Shown: positions 16,179 through 24,863, counted from the first letter of the stretch. The stretch is DNA of 47,485 nucleotides from an uncultured Lachnospiraceae bacterium (GCA_947650155.1 CANSUS010000029.1:1-47485); one strand, 5' to 3'. Numbers and translations are program-made. Notes: generated by a model from the letters alone, not told the origin.

Positions 16179-16207
16179 TTGCATACAAAGAAAAAATATT
16201 TTATCAT
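16179..16207 (+). promoter_or_regulatory. Promoter of the CdaR-like regulator gene
   Basis: TTGCAT (16179-16184), a 17-base spacer and TATCAT (16202-16207), immediately after the terminator and about 50 bases before the ATG. Confidence 0.55.
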
Positions 16208-16260
16208 ATTATTGAGTTCAATAAGTCAGAACAATATGCAGAAAAAATGGAGGATAAAGG

Positions 16261-17349
16261 ATGATTTCCAGTCAGGTGATACAGACAAGCATTGACGAAT
16301 TACGGGCGATTACAAAAGTGGACTTATGTGTGTTTGACTTGGAGGGGCAGGAAACCGCGTCTACTTTTGATGCTGCAGAAGTTTCCAGAGAAATGGTAAT
16401 GAGTTTTGTTGCATCGCCGGCAGACAGTCAGGTGATCGGTATCTATCATCTTCTGAAAATTTTGGACGAAGGAGAAATCATATATATTTTAGTTGCAAAA
16501 GGGATCAGCGACGATGCGTATATGATCGGAAAGATTGCAGTAAGTCAGATTCAGAATCTGGTAATTGCTTATAAAGAAAGATTTGACAGGAATAACTTTT
16601 TTCAGAATCTGATATTGGACAATCTGCTGTTGGTTGATATTTATAACCGGGCTAAGAAACTTCATATTGAGCCCATTGTACCAAGAGCTGTTTTTATTGT
16701 GGAAACGCAGACGGAAAAGGATACCTCTGTAATGGAGTTGTTAAAAAGTATATTCAGCGGGCAAAAGGGGGACTATATTACAGCTGTAGATGAAAGAAAT
16801 ACTATCTTAATTAAGGCGCTCTCAGATGGAGAGGGGTATGAAGAATGTACCCGTACAGCTCAGGTTATTGTGGATATGATGAACATGGAGGCTATGTTGA
16901 ATGTTCGGGTGGCGTTTGGAACGATTGTACCGGAGTTGAAGGATGTATCCAAATCTTATAAAGAGGCAAAGATGGCATTGGATGTAGGAAAGATCTTTTA
17001 TGCGGAGCGGAATGTGAGCGCATATAATACGCTTGGCATCGGACGTTTGATCTATCAGCTGCCGATTAATTTATGTCAGATTTTCATACACGAGATTTTT
17101 GGAGAAGAGGGACCGGAGGATTTTGATGAAGAAACACTGACAACGATCAATAAGTTTTTTGAAAATAATCTAAATGTGTCGGAGACTTCAAGGCAGCTTT
17201 TTGTACATCGCAATACTTTGGTATATCGTATTGAAAAGCTTCAAAAGAGTACAGGACTGGATATTCGTGTGTTTGATGATGCGCTTACGTTTAAAATTGC
17301 CTTAATGGTAGTAAACTATATGAAATATCTGGATTCACAGGATTTTTAA
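16261..17349 (+). CDS. PucR/CdaR-type transcriptional regulator
   Basis: A 362-residue regulator. The N-terminal half (about 1-130) resembles the sugar-diacid recognition domain of CdaR-like proteins. The middle resembles the GGDEF-related domain seen in this family, and the C-terminus (about 295-360) is the PucR-type HTH: NLNVSETSRQLFVHRNTLVYRIEKLQ. Such proteins activate catabolic genes for sugar acids or purines, but no such gene lies nearby, so the regulon is unknown. GGAGGATAAAGG precedes the ATG. No terminator is visible before the next gene. Confidence 0.75.
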   Translation: MISSQVIQTSIDELRAITKVDLCVFDLEGQETASTFDAAEVSREMVMSFVASPADSQVIGIYHLLKILDEGEIIYILVAKGISDDAYMIGKIAVSQIQNLVIAYKERFDRNNFFQNLILDNLLLVDIYNRAKKLHIEPIVPRAVFIVETQTEKDTSVMELLKSIFSGQKGDYITAVDERNTILIKALSDGEGYEECTRTAQVIVDMMNMEAMLNVRVAFGTIVPELKDVSKSYKEAKMALDVGKIFYAERNVSAYNTLGIGRLIYQLPINLCQIFIHEIFGEEGPEDFDEETLTTINKFFENNLNVSETSRQLFVHRNTLVYRIEKLQKSTGLDIRVFDDALTFKIALMVVNYMKYLDSQDF

Positions 17350-17389
17350 TCTTTCCTTTACATAAAAAATTTGGACAAGTGGAATGTTG

Positions 17390-17441
17390 AACCCCATCCC
17401 TGAATACAATAGTTGTATAAAACTGTTGGAAGGATGGGGTT
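17390..17441 (+). promoter_or_regulatory. Nested hairpin covering the ribosome site of the DUF6128-like gene
   Basis: An outer stem pairs AACCCCATCC (17390-17399) with GGATGGGGTT (17432-17441). An inner perfect hairpin ATACAA-TAG-TTGTAT lies at 17404-17418. The right outer arm contains the AAGGATGGGG Shine-Dalgarno region, five bases before the ATG at 17446, so the folded RNA would hide the ribosome site. Confidence 0.6.
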
Positions 17442-17445
17442 ATTT

Positions 17446-18651
17446 ATGTACGATAAAAAAATTGCATACTTACATTATATAAAAAATGGAGAACTGATAG
17501 GAAATGCAGGACATGTTAAGGTAACGCAGAGAGGAAATAACGTTAATATAGAAGTTTATGTCAGAGAGGCATATGGAATTTTAAACGGATGTTATTACAT
17601 AGAAAACTTAGGCGGGAATCCATTTGAAAATAAAATTAATATAGAAAGCGGACAGGCAGTATTTAAGAAACGGATAGAAATAAATAAAAACGACAGAGAA
17701 GCTATACCATACGGATTAAAGATAGAAATTGGAAAAGAAGAATATTTAGAAGCCATTTGGAGGGCAAAAATTCAGGAGGAAAAAAGAAATATACAGGGAG
17801 ACAGTGAGGAGAGGGAAAGCCTGTACAAGGAAAAGGCGGAAGGGAATACATTTTCAACTCTTGATTATGAGAAAACCAGGGCGGATATGGGGTATAAGGA
17901 TGAAAGAACTTCGGAAACAGGATGGAGGAACGGTAATGCAGCGGAAGAAACAAAAGAAAATTGGAGTATAAATCAAGGGGAAAAAACAGAAAAAGAGCAG
18001 AATAGAGAAATCTGGACGGATACATGGGGAAATGGCGGAGATGTTGTAGAGATAGATTTAACAAAACAGGAGAAACCAACATGGCCGGATCAGAAAGAAT
18101 TGATGCATAGGGGGCCAATTCCAATAGATATATCACAAAGGGAAGCTTCAGATAATAAAAATGTACAGGGCAGGAGCGCTAAAAACGGAACAGATTTGGA
18201 TAGACAACAGTCTTCAGATATTCAGATAGCGGAAAAAAGTATAAGCAGACCGGAAGGAGGCACATGGAAAAGCCTTACTTTTTCTGTCCCCGTAGAAACT
18301 TATGAAGATAAATGGAATGAGCTTTGCAAAAAGTATGAAGTAATTCATCCTTTTGGAAACCGGGAGGAATATTTATCCTTAAGCCCAAAGGATTTCATCA
18401 TTTTTCCTGAAAAATATCAACATCTCGTAAATAATAGTTTTCTGCTTCATGGATACTATAATTACCGTCATGTAATACTTGGAAAAAAAGAAGAAGGAGG
18501 AAAAAATATTTATTATCTTGGCGTTCCGGGAGTTTATTATGAAAGAGAAAAGATGGTGGCCATTATGTTTGGGTTTGAAGGCTTTGAATGCGGAGAAAAA
18601 AGAGCAATTGCCGGAGGCTTTGGATACTATATGAGACGGATAGAACTGTAA
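17446..18651 (+). CDS. DUF6128-like protein of unknown function
   Basis: A 401-residue protein without signal peptide or transmembrane helix. The N-terminal about 110 residues (MYDKKIAYLHYIKNGELIGN...) form one folded-looking domain. Residues about 115-290 are a highly charged, low-complexity linker rich in Glu, Lys, Arg and Gln. The C-terminal about 105 residues (HPFGNREEYLSLSPKDFI, LHGYYNYRHVILG, YLGVPGVYYEREK, GGFGYYMRRIEL) resemble the DUF6128 domain of Lachnospiraceae proteins, as far as I recall it. Function unknown. It converges with the minus-strand radical SAM gene, only six bases apart. Confidence 0.6.
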   Translation: MYDKKIAYLHYIKNGELIGNAGHVKVTQRGNNVNIEVYVREAYGILNGCYYIENLGGNPFENKINIESGQAVFKKRIEINKNDREAIPYGLKIEIGKEEYLEAIWRAKIQEEKRNIQGDSEERESLYKEKAEGNTFSTLDYEKTRADMGYKDERTSETGWRNGNAAEETKENWSINQGEKTEKEQNREIWTDTWGNGGDVVEIDLTKQEKPTWPDQKELMHRGPIPIDISQREASDNKNVQGRSAKNGTDLDRQQSSDIQIAEKSISRPEGGTWKSLTFSVPVETYEDKWNELCKKYEVIHPFGNREEYLSLSPKDFIIFPEKYQHLVNNSFLLHGYYNYRHVILGKKEEGGKNIYYLGVPGVYYEREKMVAIMFGFEGFECGEKRAIAGGFGYYMRRIEL

Positions 18652-18657
18652 GAACTC

Positions 18658-19620
18658 TCAAATCCCTTCACAATTAAAAGCAGGAATGAAGCTTTCCGAT
18701 GCAGTGTTTTCACCTTGAATAAAGCCATTTTCCACACCTATGGATATAGCGTAATCAACCAGTTCTTCGTATTCCCTGGAAGAAACTTTACGGTTAAGTT
18801 CGGGATATTCGTTTATAGAGCGAAGCGGAGTATACTGACTCATAATGCTGATAAAAATTTGGTTTTCATAGGTTTCATATAAATACTTTATGACAGCTTT
18901 TGAATCTTCCAGACAATTGGGAAGTAAGAGATGACGCACAATGGTTCCTCTGTAAAGAAGAGCCTTATCGTCATATTCTTCAGCCGTAAGAAAATTCCCT
19001 GCTTCAGTACGAAAAACCGGTTTGCCAGTCTGGCGGACCATTTCACTGACAGCCAGAGACGCTTTTTCAAAATAGTCCGCAGTATGAGAGTATTTCTTGC
19101 TTAATGAAGCGGAAAAATATTTAAAATCAGGCAGATAAATATCGACCAGTCCGTCCAACATGCGGAGCGTTTCAACATTTTCGTAGCTGCTCGTATTGTA
19201 TACAATAGGAAGATGGAGGCCATTTTTCCTGGCAAGAGACAATGCATCTATAATTTGTGGGACAAAGTGAGTTGGAGTGACAAGATTGATATTATTTGCC
19301 TTTTTTTCCTGCAATTCTAAAAAAATTTCGGAAAGTCTGCGGATAGAAATGTTCTTACCGTATGTTCTGTGGGAAATCTCAAAATTCTGGCAGAATATAC
19401 AACCCATATTACAACCGGAAAAAAAGACAGTGCCGGACCCTGAACTGCCTGAAATGCAAGGCTCTTCCCACATATGAAGTGCAGCCCGTGCAGCTCTTAC
19501 AGTGTTGGACTGCCCGCAATAACCATATTTGTTATTCAGGCCGGAAACTGTTGGATTAATTGTTCTGTCAGAATGACAATTACGGGGACAAAGAGTACAG
19601 TCTGAAAAGTCATAATCCAT
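18658..19620 (-). CDS. PflA-like radical SAM protein
   Basis: A 320-residue radical SAM enzyme with cluster motif C70-x3-C74-x2-C77 (GCNMGCIFC) and an N-terminal cysteine group C8, C11, C15, C35 (CTLCPRNCHSDR, GYCG) that may bind another metal or cluster. This is the layout of the 'putative pyruvate formate-lyase activating enzyme' group distinct from PflA itself. The true target is not known. The start at 19620 is chosen because AAGGAGAGAG precedes it; the longer frame to 19680 runs into the SRP RNA terminator. No glycyl radical enzyme gene is nearby. Confidence 0.8.
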   Translation of the reverse strand: MDYDFSDCTLCPRNCHSDRTINPTVSGLNNKYGYCGQSNTVRAARAALHMWEEPCISGSSGSGTVFFSGCNMGCIFCQNFEISHRTYGKNISIRRLSEIFLELQEKKANNINLVTPTHFVPQIIDALSLARKNGLHLPIVYNTSSYENVETLRMLDGLVDIYLPDFKYFSASLSKKYSHTADYFEKASLAVSEMVRQTGKPVFRTEAGNFLTAEEYDDKALLYRGTIVRHLLLPNCLEDSKAVIKYLYETYENQIFISIMSQYTPLRSINEYPELNRKVSSREYEELVDYAISIGVENGFIQGENTASESFIPAFNCEGI

Positions 19621-19679
19621 AATCTGCTCTCTCCTTCCTGACACATAGATCGTTGAAATAATTACGCGAACCAAATACA

Positions 19680-19944
19680 AAACCGTACGTCCTTCCTCGA
19701 ACCAAGCTCATACACGTTACCTTTACAGTTAACTCCGCCAGGCACCCTTACGGCACATGAGAGCTTCTACTTAGTGCTGCTTTGTTCCCAACCTGACACG
19801 GTTCATAGATTCCCATTGCGTAAGACCCAAACTTCAACGCCACTTATAAAGGGCAGCTATACAAGCAAAAGCCCTCAGTCGAACATCACCCCTACTAAAG
19901 CGGATTGTAGGTACAGGACACCGCTAACGCCCCGGCTGTACGGT
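19680..19944 (-). ncRNA. ffs: Signal recognition particle RNA, long Bacillus type (scRNA)
   Basis: RNA scaffold of the signal recognition particle, which targets nascent membrane proteins with Ffh. On the minus strand the helix 8 core reads GTGTCAGG...GGGAACAAAGCAGCACT (positions 19773-19799), the conserved GUCAGG/GGAA/AGCAG signature that binds Ffh. The ends pair (CCGTAC near 19943 with GTACGG at 19683-19688), giving about 265 bases, the length of the long Firmicutes form with an Alu-like domain. A T-rich tail follows the 3' end. A perfect promoter precedes it. Exact ends are inferred. Confidence 0.9.
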
Positions 19945-19950
19945 CTTTTT

Positions 19951-19979
19951 AGTATACTGTGTTTATGCAGTTTTGTCAA
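19951..19979 (-). promoter_or_regulatory. Consensus sigma-A promoter of the SRP RNA
   Basis: Read on the minus strand, TTGACA (19979-19974) and TATACT (19956-19951) are separated by 17 bases. This is the best promoter in the window, as expected for a stable RNA. Confidence 0.9.
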
Positions 19980-20040
19980 CCAACGAATTTATCCTCAAAA
20001 TGTCAAGCAATAAAACGGTTTTAACATTATAATAAAAACA

Positions 20041-20052
20041 GATTAGCTAATC
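20041..20052. repeat. Perfect palindrome GATTAGCTAATC before the AraC-GGDEF gene
   Basis: A 12-bp perfect palindrome lies 33 bases before the start of the AraC-like gene, between it and the divergent SRP RNA promoter. It is a candidate operator or autoregulatory site. Confidence 0.4.
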
Positions 20053-20084
20053 GGAAACCAATGTAATGTACGAAAAAGTGAGGG

Positions 20085-20891
20085 ATGGATTTGAGTAATC
20101 TTGCATTATTGACGGAAGCGTTGGAATTTATGGAAAACCATATCAGTGATGAAATTAAGACAGAGGACATTGCAAAAGAGTGTCATTGTTCAAAATCGGC
20201 GTTAGAGAAAATGTTCCGATGCGTAAACGGGATTTCGGTACATGATTATCTGGTGCGCAGGCGTATGATGAGAGCGGCAAGACAGCTTTGGATGGAGCCG
20301 GAACAGTCACTGTTAGAAATTGCATTGCAATATGGATATAGTACAAATGAATCTTTTACGCGTGCGTTCAAAAATGTATGGAATTGTAATCCATCCGAAT
20401 TTCGGGCAAGAAAGAAGTTTTCAGAACTTTACCCGAAACTTTTAGTGCCTGTTTTTAAGGAGGACGATTATATGAAAGAACGGAAACGTGTGGATATCAG
20501 TGAATTGTATGATTTATTTGTGAGCAGAAGCGGATGCTTTTTTGTATGCTGTGATATTAAATCACTCATACCGATTAACGAGATTTCGTATAAAGCGGGC
20601 GATATGGCAATTCTGGAGTCGATGAGGAGAATGAGCGACGCAGCGGGAGAAGAGGATATTGTGTTCCGCATCGGTGCAGATGAGTTTGTAATGCTCACCG
20701 ACAGCCGGAATGAAGATTATGCCCGGACAATTGTGGATAAAATACGAGCACGGGACGGAGAGGAATTTGAGTTCGAGGGAAAGAAAATACCACTGTCTCT
20801 TTATGTGGGCGCAACAAAACTGGAAGAAAAAAACTTAAAATATGACGAACTGTTTACAAAGCTTCACTATGCTATTAGAGAAATGAAATAA
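20085..20891 (+). CDS. AraC-type HTH fused to a GGDEF-like domain
   Basis: A 268-residue protein. Residues about 8-110 form an AraC/XylS double HTH, with SALEKMFRCVNGISVHDYLVRRR and the second helix pair ending in TNESFTRAFKNVWNCNPSEFR. Residues about 140-265 look like a GGDEF fold: CDIKSLIPINEISYKAGD, then FRIGADEFVML. The active-site motif is GADEF rather than GGDEF, and the upstream part is shortened, so cyclase activity is doubtful and a GTP or c-di-GMP sensing role is possible. The ribosome site GTGAGG is very close to ATG 20085; a TTG at 20091 is a plausible alternative start. Confidence 0.8.
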   Translation: MDLSNLALLTEALEFMENHISDEIKTEDIAKECHCSKSALEKMFRCVNGISVHDYLVRRRMMRAARQLWMEPEQSLLEIALQYGYSTNESFTRAFKNVWNCNPSEFRARKKFSELYPKLLVPVFKEDDYMKERKRVDISELYDLFVSRSGCFFVCCDIKSLIPINEISYKAGDMAILESMRRMSDAAGEEDIVFRIGADEFVMLTDSRNEDYARTIVDKIRARDGEEFEFEGKKIPLSLYVGATKLEEKNLKYDELFTKLHYAIREMK

Positions 20892-20917
20892 TGACAATTG
20901 TAAGTAATTAAAGACAG

Positions 20918-20962
20918 AGAAAATCTAAGCCTGTATATCCGCCGGGTTTAGATTTTCTTTTT
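20918..20962 (+). terminator. Terminator of the AraC-GGDEF gene, inside the end of tadA
   Basis: AGAAAATCTAA (20918-20928) pairs with TTAGATTTTCT (20948-20958), followed by a T-run. The hairpin overlaps the last codons and stop of tadA on the opposite strand. Confidence 0.75.
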
Positions 20963-21431
20963 GCTTTTCTTTTTTGCAGCGCAAACGGAGTTCTTTAAAA
21001 AAGGAAGTCAGCATTTGTGAGCATTCTGTTTCTAAAATACCACGGGTTACCTGCGCCTGATGGTTAAACTGAGGCATTTCCAGAACATTTAAAATGGAGC
21101 CGCCGCAGCCAGCTTTTGGATTCATGCTGCCCATGACAACCCGGGTGATTCTTGCCTGAATAATTGCGCCGGCGCACATTTGACAGGGTTCTAAAGTCAC
21201 ATAGAGAGTGCAGTCCTCCAACCGCCAGTCGCCGATCTTTTTACTGGCTTTATTAATGGCTGTGATTTCTGCATGTGCCAATGTATTTTTGTCGGTATTT
21301 CTACGGTTGTAGCCGCGGCCGATAATTTTATCCTGATATACGATTACACAGCCGATAGGAACTTCGCCAAGTGCATATGCTTTTTTTGCCTGTTTGATGG
21401 CCTCTTTCATGTATTTTTCGTCAAGATTCAT
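20925..21431 (-). CDS. tadA: tRNA adenosine(34) deaminase
   Basis: Deaminates A34 to inosine in the anticodon of tRNA-Arg(ACG). The 168-residue protein has the cytidine deaminase-fold zinc motif: His and catalytic Glu in LAHAEITAI and the two Cys in PCQMCAGAI, plus the family start EKYMKEAIKQAKKAYALGEVPIG. Length matches TadA with a short lysine-rich C-terminal extension. The start at 21431 is preferred by family alignment; an ATG at 21440 is possible and neither has a strong ribosome site. It reads from the TTGAAT/TATAAT promoter at 21466-21494. Confidence 0.93.
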   Translation of the reverse strand: MNLDEKYMKEAIKQAKKAYALGEVPIGCVIVYQDKIIGRGYNRRNTDKNTLAHAEITAINKASKKIGDWRLEDCTLYVTLEPCQMCAGAIIQARITRVVMGSMNPKAGCGGSILNVLEMPQFNHQAQVTRGILETECSQMLTSFFKELRLRCKKEKQKENLNPADIQA

Positions 21432-21465
21432 AAATAGCATCCGTTTCTGATTATTTTATTTTCTG

Positions 21466-21494
21466 ATTATAGCACAGGCGCTTGTTTGATTCAA
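21466..21494 (-). promoter_or_regulatory. Promoter of tadA
   Basis: On the minus strand, TTGAAT (21494-21489), a 17-base spacer and TATAAT (21471-21466) with the extended TG element. Confidence 0.7.
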
Positions 21495-21519
21495 TTTAGA
21501 AAAAGAAAACTGCGGCATA

Positions 21520-21549
21520 TTGTATTCGTATCTATTCGGATGATATAAT
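21520..21549 (+). promoter_or_regulatory. Promoter of the APH-like kinase gene
   Basis: TTGTAT (21520-21525), an 18-base spacer and TATAAT (21544-21549) preceded by TGA (extended -10). It is divergent from the tadA promoter. Confidence 0.65.
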
Positions 21550-21597
21550 GTGAATATGAAAAGCGCTAACGGCAGTGCGTGTTCTAAAGGAGAGACT

Positions 21598-22569
21598 ATG
21601 GAATCTATATTTACAAGGATAGAGCAGAAATATAACTGGAAAATGAAAGTTCCTCCTATTAGATTGACGGGTGGATTTATGCATAAGATGTATAAATTAG
21701 AGACAGAACAGGGGATTTATGCGCTGAAACTCTTAAATAAATTTGTGATGCAAAGGGAAACTGCTATGGAGAACTACGCGGCAGCAGAGCGATTGGAAAA
21801 TATACTAAACCAAAAAGATATTCCTATCCTCCCGGCATTATCGTTTGGCGGGAGAAAAATGCAGGAATTGGACGGGGAATATTTTTATCTGTTTGATTAT
21901 TATGATGGGAAAGCTTTAAGCGGAAAAGAGATTACAGAATATCATTGCACGGAAATAGGGAAGGTACTTGCCGATATCCATAATATAGATAAAAAAATGG
22001 AAAAGGCAGATCTTGATGAAATGGAGATAGATTGGGATTTTTATCTTATGGAAATGGAAAAGGCGGATAACTGTCTATATGAAATGTTAAAAGAAAATTA
22101 TGCGTTGATGATAGAAAGTCAGAATAATGGAAACCGGGCAAAAAGAAATCTTCCGTGTGTCTCCGCCATTTGTCATAATGATATGGATTGTAAAAATATT
22201 TTGTGGAGCGGGAAAAATTATCGCATTATCGACCTGGAATGTCTTTCTTATAATAATCCGTTAATGGAACTGTTTGAATTGGCTTTATGCTGGTCGGGAT
22301 ATGAGGAATGTCAAATTGACTTTACACTGTTTCAGTCTTTTTTAAAGGGATATGCAGAATCTGGCGGTGAACTGCCCACGGATTGGGAAATGCTTTATGA
22401 TTGCAATAATGGCAGATTAGAATGGCTGGAGTATAATCTCAAACGGGTTTTAGGCATTGATTGCGGGGAAGATGAAAAGGAAATGGGATTACAACAGGTA
22501 AAAGAAACAATACGGCATATGATATATTACGCGAAAATGCGGGAGCAGATACTTGTAAATTGTATTTGA
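21598..22569 (+). CDS. Phosphotransferase of the APH/choline kinase fold
   Basis: A 323-residue protein of the aminoglycoside phosphotransferase-like kinase fold. The nucleotide-site Lys is probably in YALKLLNK, the catalytic loop is CHNDMDCKNIL (HxD....N) and the metal-binding Asp is in RIIDLE. The substrate could be a small alcohol, sugar or antibiotic; there is no resistance-specific feature that I can see. The start at 21598 has AAAGGAGAG directly upstream, in contrast to the upstream in-frame ATG at 21550. It probably forms a transcript with the AlbA_2 gene, 61 bases on. Confidence 0.8.
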   Translation: MESIFTRIEQKYNWKMKVPPIRLTGGFMHKMYKLETEQGIYALKLLNKFVMQRETAMENYAAAERLENILNQKDIPILPALSFGGRKMQELDGEYFYLFDYYDGKALSGKEITEYHCTEIGKVLADIHNIDKKMEKADLDEMEIDWDFYLMEMEKADNCLYEMLKENYALMIESQNNGNRAKRNLPCVSAICHNDMDCKNILWSGKNYRIIDLECLSYNNPLMELFELALCWSGYEECQIDFTLFQSFLKGYAESGGELPTDWEMLYDCNNGRLEWLEYNLKRVLGIDCGEDEKEMGLQQVKETIRHMIYYAKMREQILVNCI

Positions 22570-22630
22570 AGAATCGGAAGATGCTGTTTTTTTGATGAAT
22601 TTTTGGATATGATATGCAGAGGAGAAGATT

Positions 22631-24118
22631 GTGGCATCGAAGGGAGAAAACGGATTGGACGAAAAGGAATTATTGGAAATTATCAGGAGGGGCGAGTGTC
22701 ATACAACAGAATTTAAAAAATCCACAACAGATATTACAAAGGATGTTTATGAAAGTATTTGTGCGTTTTCAAACAGGGACGGAGGTCATATATTTTTAGG
22801 AATAAAAGATAATGGAGAAATACTTGGTATAGAGCAGAATTCTGTTGATAAAATGAAAAAAGATTTTGTAACGGCAATTAATAATTCCAATAAAATGTAT
22901 CCGCCGTTATTTTTATCACCAACAGAATATGAACTTAAAGGGAAAAAAGTTCTATATATTTATGTGCCTGTTGGTACACAGGTATGCAGATGTTCCGGGA
23001 GAATTTATGATAGAAATAATGAGTCAGATATTGACATCACAGATCAGGAAGAGCTTGTATATAAGTTATATGCAAGAAAACAGGGCACCTATTTTGTTAA
23101 TAAAGTATTTACTGAATGGGGTATGGAGGTACTTCGTCCTGATCTGATAGATCGAGTCAGAAAAATGACCCGGGTCAGAAATAATAGCCACCCGTGGCTG
23201 TCAATGGATGATGAAGAGTTACTAAGAAGTGCAGGTCTTATTTTATTAAATCAGGAAAACAAAAAGGAAGGGATTACGTTAGCGGCAATTTTGCTGTTTG
23301 GAAAAGATACCACTATTTTGTCAGCGCTTCCACAGCATAAAACAGACATGATTTTCAGAGTACAAAATTTGGACAGATATGATGACAGAGATGTGATTAT
23401 TACTAATTTGTTAGACAGCTATGATAGAATGAACGAATTTGCAAAAAAACATTTGAATGATCCTTTTGTATTGGATGGGATGCAGTCGGTTAGCGCCAGA
23501 GATGCGATTTTAAGAGAGATTATATCTAACAGCCTGGCACATCGTGACTATTCAAACGGTTATGTAGCCAAAATGGTGATTGAAAAGGATAGGATATTTG
23601 TTGAGAATAGTAATAGGACACATGGACATGGGAGTCTGAATTTGAATACTTTTGAACCATTTCCCAAAAATCCTGCGATTTCTAAAGTATTCAGAGAGAT
23701 AGGTCTTGCAGATGAATTGGGTTCTGGTATGAGGAATACTTATAAATTTACAAGACTATATTCCGGTGGAGTGCCGGAGTTCATAGAAGGAGAAATTTTT
23801 AAAACTGTTATTCCATTAAATGGTACTGCTACAATGCGGTCGGGGCCAATAAACAGTGACCAAGTCAGTGACCAAGTCAGTGACCAAGTCAGTGACCAAG
23901 TCAGAGATCAAATTGGGCAGGATATTGTTATAATAAAAATATTGGAATTTTGCAAAACAGCCAGAAGCAAAAAAGAAATATCGGAATATATAGGATATAG
24001 GAATTTAACCTATTTGACACGGACGTTTCTGAAACCGTTACTGAAAAGCGGTAAATTGTTATATACAATACCGGATAAGCCGCAAAGCAGGCTGCAAAAG
24101 TATATAACAAAGCAGTAA
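22631..24118 (+). CDS. AlbA_2 (Schlafen-like) regulator with RecG-like C-terminal domain
   Basis: A 495-residue protein. The N-terminal AlbA_2 domain (about 10-130) has the typical EFKKS..DI.K.V.AFSN..GG.I.LGI pattern (TTEFKKSTTDITKDV, AFSNRDGGHIFLGI). The middle (about 275-400) is an ATPase-like domain (HATPase_c_4) with REIISNSLAHRDYS and LADELGSGMRN. The C-terminus is a winged helix. Between them is a DQVS repeat. Such proteins are usually annotated as transcriptional regulators or putative helicases; function is unproven. The GTG start at 22631 follows GAGGAGA at the right distance. Confidence 0.8.
   Translation: MASKGENGLDEKELLEIIRRGECHTTEFKKSTTDITKDVYESICAFSNRDGGHIFLGIKDNGEILGIEQNSVDKMKKDFVTAINNSNKMYPPLFLSPTEYELKGKKVLYIYVPVGTQVCRCSGRIYDRNNESDIDITDQEELVYKLYARKQGTYFVNKVFTEWGMEVLRPDLIDRVRKMTRVRNNSHPWLSMDDEELLRSAGLILLNQENKKEGITLAAILLFGKDTTILSALPQHKTDMIFRVQNLDRYDDRDVIITNLLDSYDRMNEFAKKHLNDPFVLDGMQSVSARDAILREIISNSLAHRDYSNGYVAKMVIEKDRIFVENSNRTHGHGSLNLNTFEPFPKNPAISKVFREIGLADELGSGMRNTYKFTRLYSGGVPEFIEGEIFKTVIPLNGTATMRSGPINSDQVSDQVSDQVSDQVRDQIGQDIVIIKILEFCKTARSKKEISEYIGYRNLTYLTRTFLKPLLKSGKLLYTIPDKPQSRLQKYITKQ
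23855..23902 (+). repeat. Four perfect 12-bp tandem repeats encoding DQVS
   Basis: The unit AGTGACCAAGTC occurs four times without change, followed by a fifth, degenerate unit (23903-23914). It keeps frame and encodes SDQV repeats in the linker before the winged helix. Slippage would alter linker length by four residues per unit. Confidence 0.95.
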
Positions 24119-24170
24119 ATGTCTGCAAAAGTTTATTATTAATTTTTTGATAAGATGATAGAAGAAACAG

Positions 24171-24863
24171 ATGAGAATAAATGGATTAAATAAAACAACA
24201 TTACTGGATTATCCGGGGCATGTAGCCGCGGTTTTATTTACGGGCGGATGTAACTTTAAATGCCCGTTTTGCCACAACAGGGATCTTGTGTTAGAACCGG
24301 ACTCTCAGCCACTTATATTGGAAGAAGAGGTGTTTCATTTTTTAAAGAAGCGGAAAGGGATCATCACAGGAGTGTGCATAACGGGCGGGGAACCGACGCT
24401 GCAGCCGGATTTACAAGAATTTCTGACAAAGGTAAAAGAGATCGGATTAAAGGTAAAATTGGATACTAACGGGTATCGTCCTGAAATTGTAAAGGAGATT
24501 ATATCAGAAGGACTTGTGGATTATGTGGCAATGGATATCAAGTCCTGTCGTACGGAATATGGAACGGCTGCCGGCAGAGCGGATATGGATGTGTCTAAAA
24601 TAGAAGAGTCGCTTTCCTGCCTGCTGGAAGGGAAAGTGGAGTATGAGTTTCGTACGACGGTTGTAAAGGAACTACATACGGAAGAAACAATGAAAGAGAT
24701 AGGAAAGTGGATATACGGGTGCAGGGCGTATTATTTACAATCCTATGAAGAAAATGAAAATGTCATATGCAGGGGCTTTCATGCGTATACAAAAGAGGAG
24801 TTGGAGAATTTAAAGAGGATGGTGGAATCTTATGTAAAACATGTGGAGATCAGAGGCGTATAA
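24171..24863 (+). CDS. Anaerobic ribonucleotide reductase activating protein, NrdG2-type radical SAM
   Basis: A 230-residue radical SAM activase. The 4Fe-4S motif is C27-x3-C31-x2-C34 in GCNFKCPFCHN, followed by ITGGEPTLQPDL and LDTNGYRP. The N-terminus INGLNKTTLLDYPGHVAAVLFTGGC is typical of the group annotated as class III ribonucleotide reductase activating proteins, which make the glycyl radical on NrdD. No nrdD is in the window, so the partner must be elsewhere or different. The gene starts 52 bases after the AlbA_2 gene with only a weak ribosome site. Confidence 0.8.
   Translation: MRINGLNKTTLLDYPGHVAAVLFTGGCNFKCPFCHNRDLVLEPDSQPLILEEEVFHFLKKRKGIITGVCITGGEPTLQPDLQEFLTKVKEIGLKVKLDTNGYRPEIVKEIISEGLVDYVAMDIKSCRTEYGTAAGRADMDVSKIEESLSCLLEGKVEYEFRTTVVKELHTEETMKEIGKWIYGCRAYYLQSYEENENVICRGFHAYTKEELENLKRMVESYVKHVEIRGV

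Noticed and set aside
17702-18136. 144-codon minus-strand ORF
   Set aside because: It is an antisense shadow of the Glu/Lys-rich linker of the DUF6128-like gene, giving a Phe/Leu/Pro-rich product with no ribosome site.
19774-20013. 79-codon ORF
   Set aside because: It lies antisense across the SRP RNA and its promoter.
21598-22569. Aminoglycoside resistance gene
   Set aside because: The kinase fold is shared by choline, fructosamine and other kinases, and no resistance-specific feature or mobile context is seen.
23855-23914. CRISPR-like repeat
   Set aside because: The units are contiguous 12-mers without spacers, inside a coding region and in frame.
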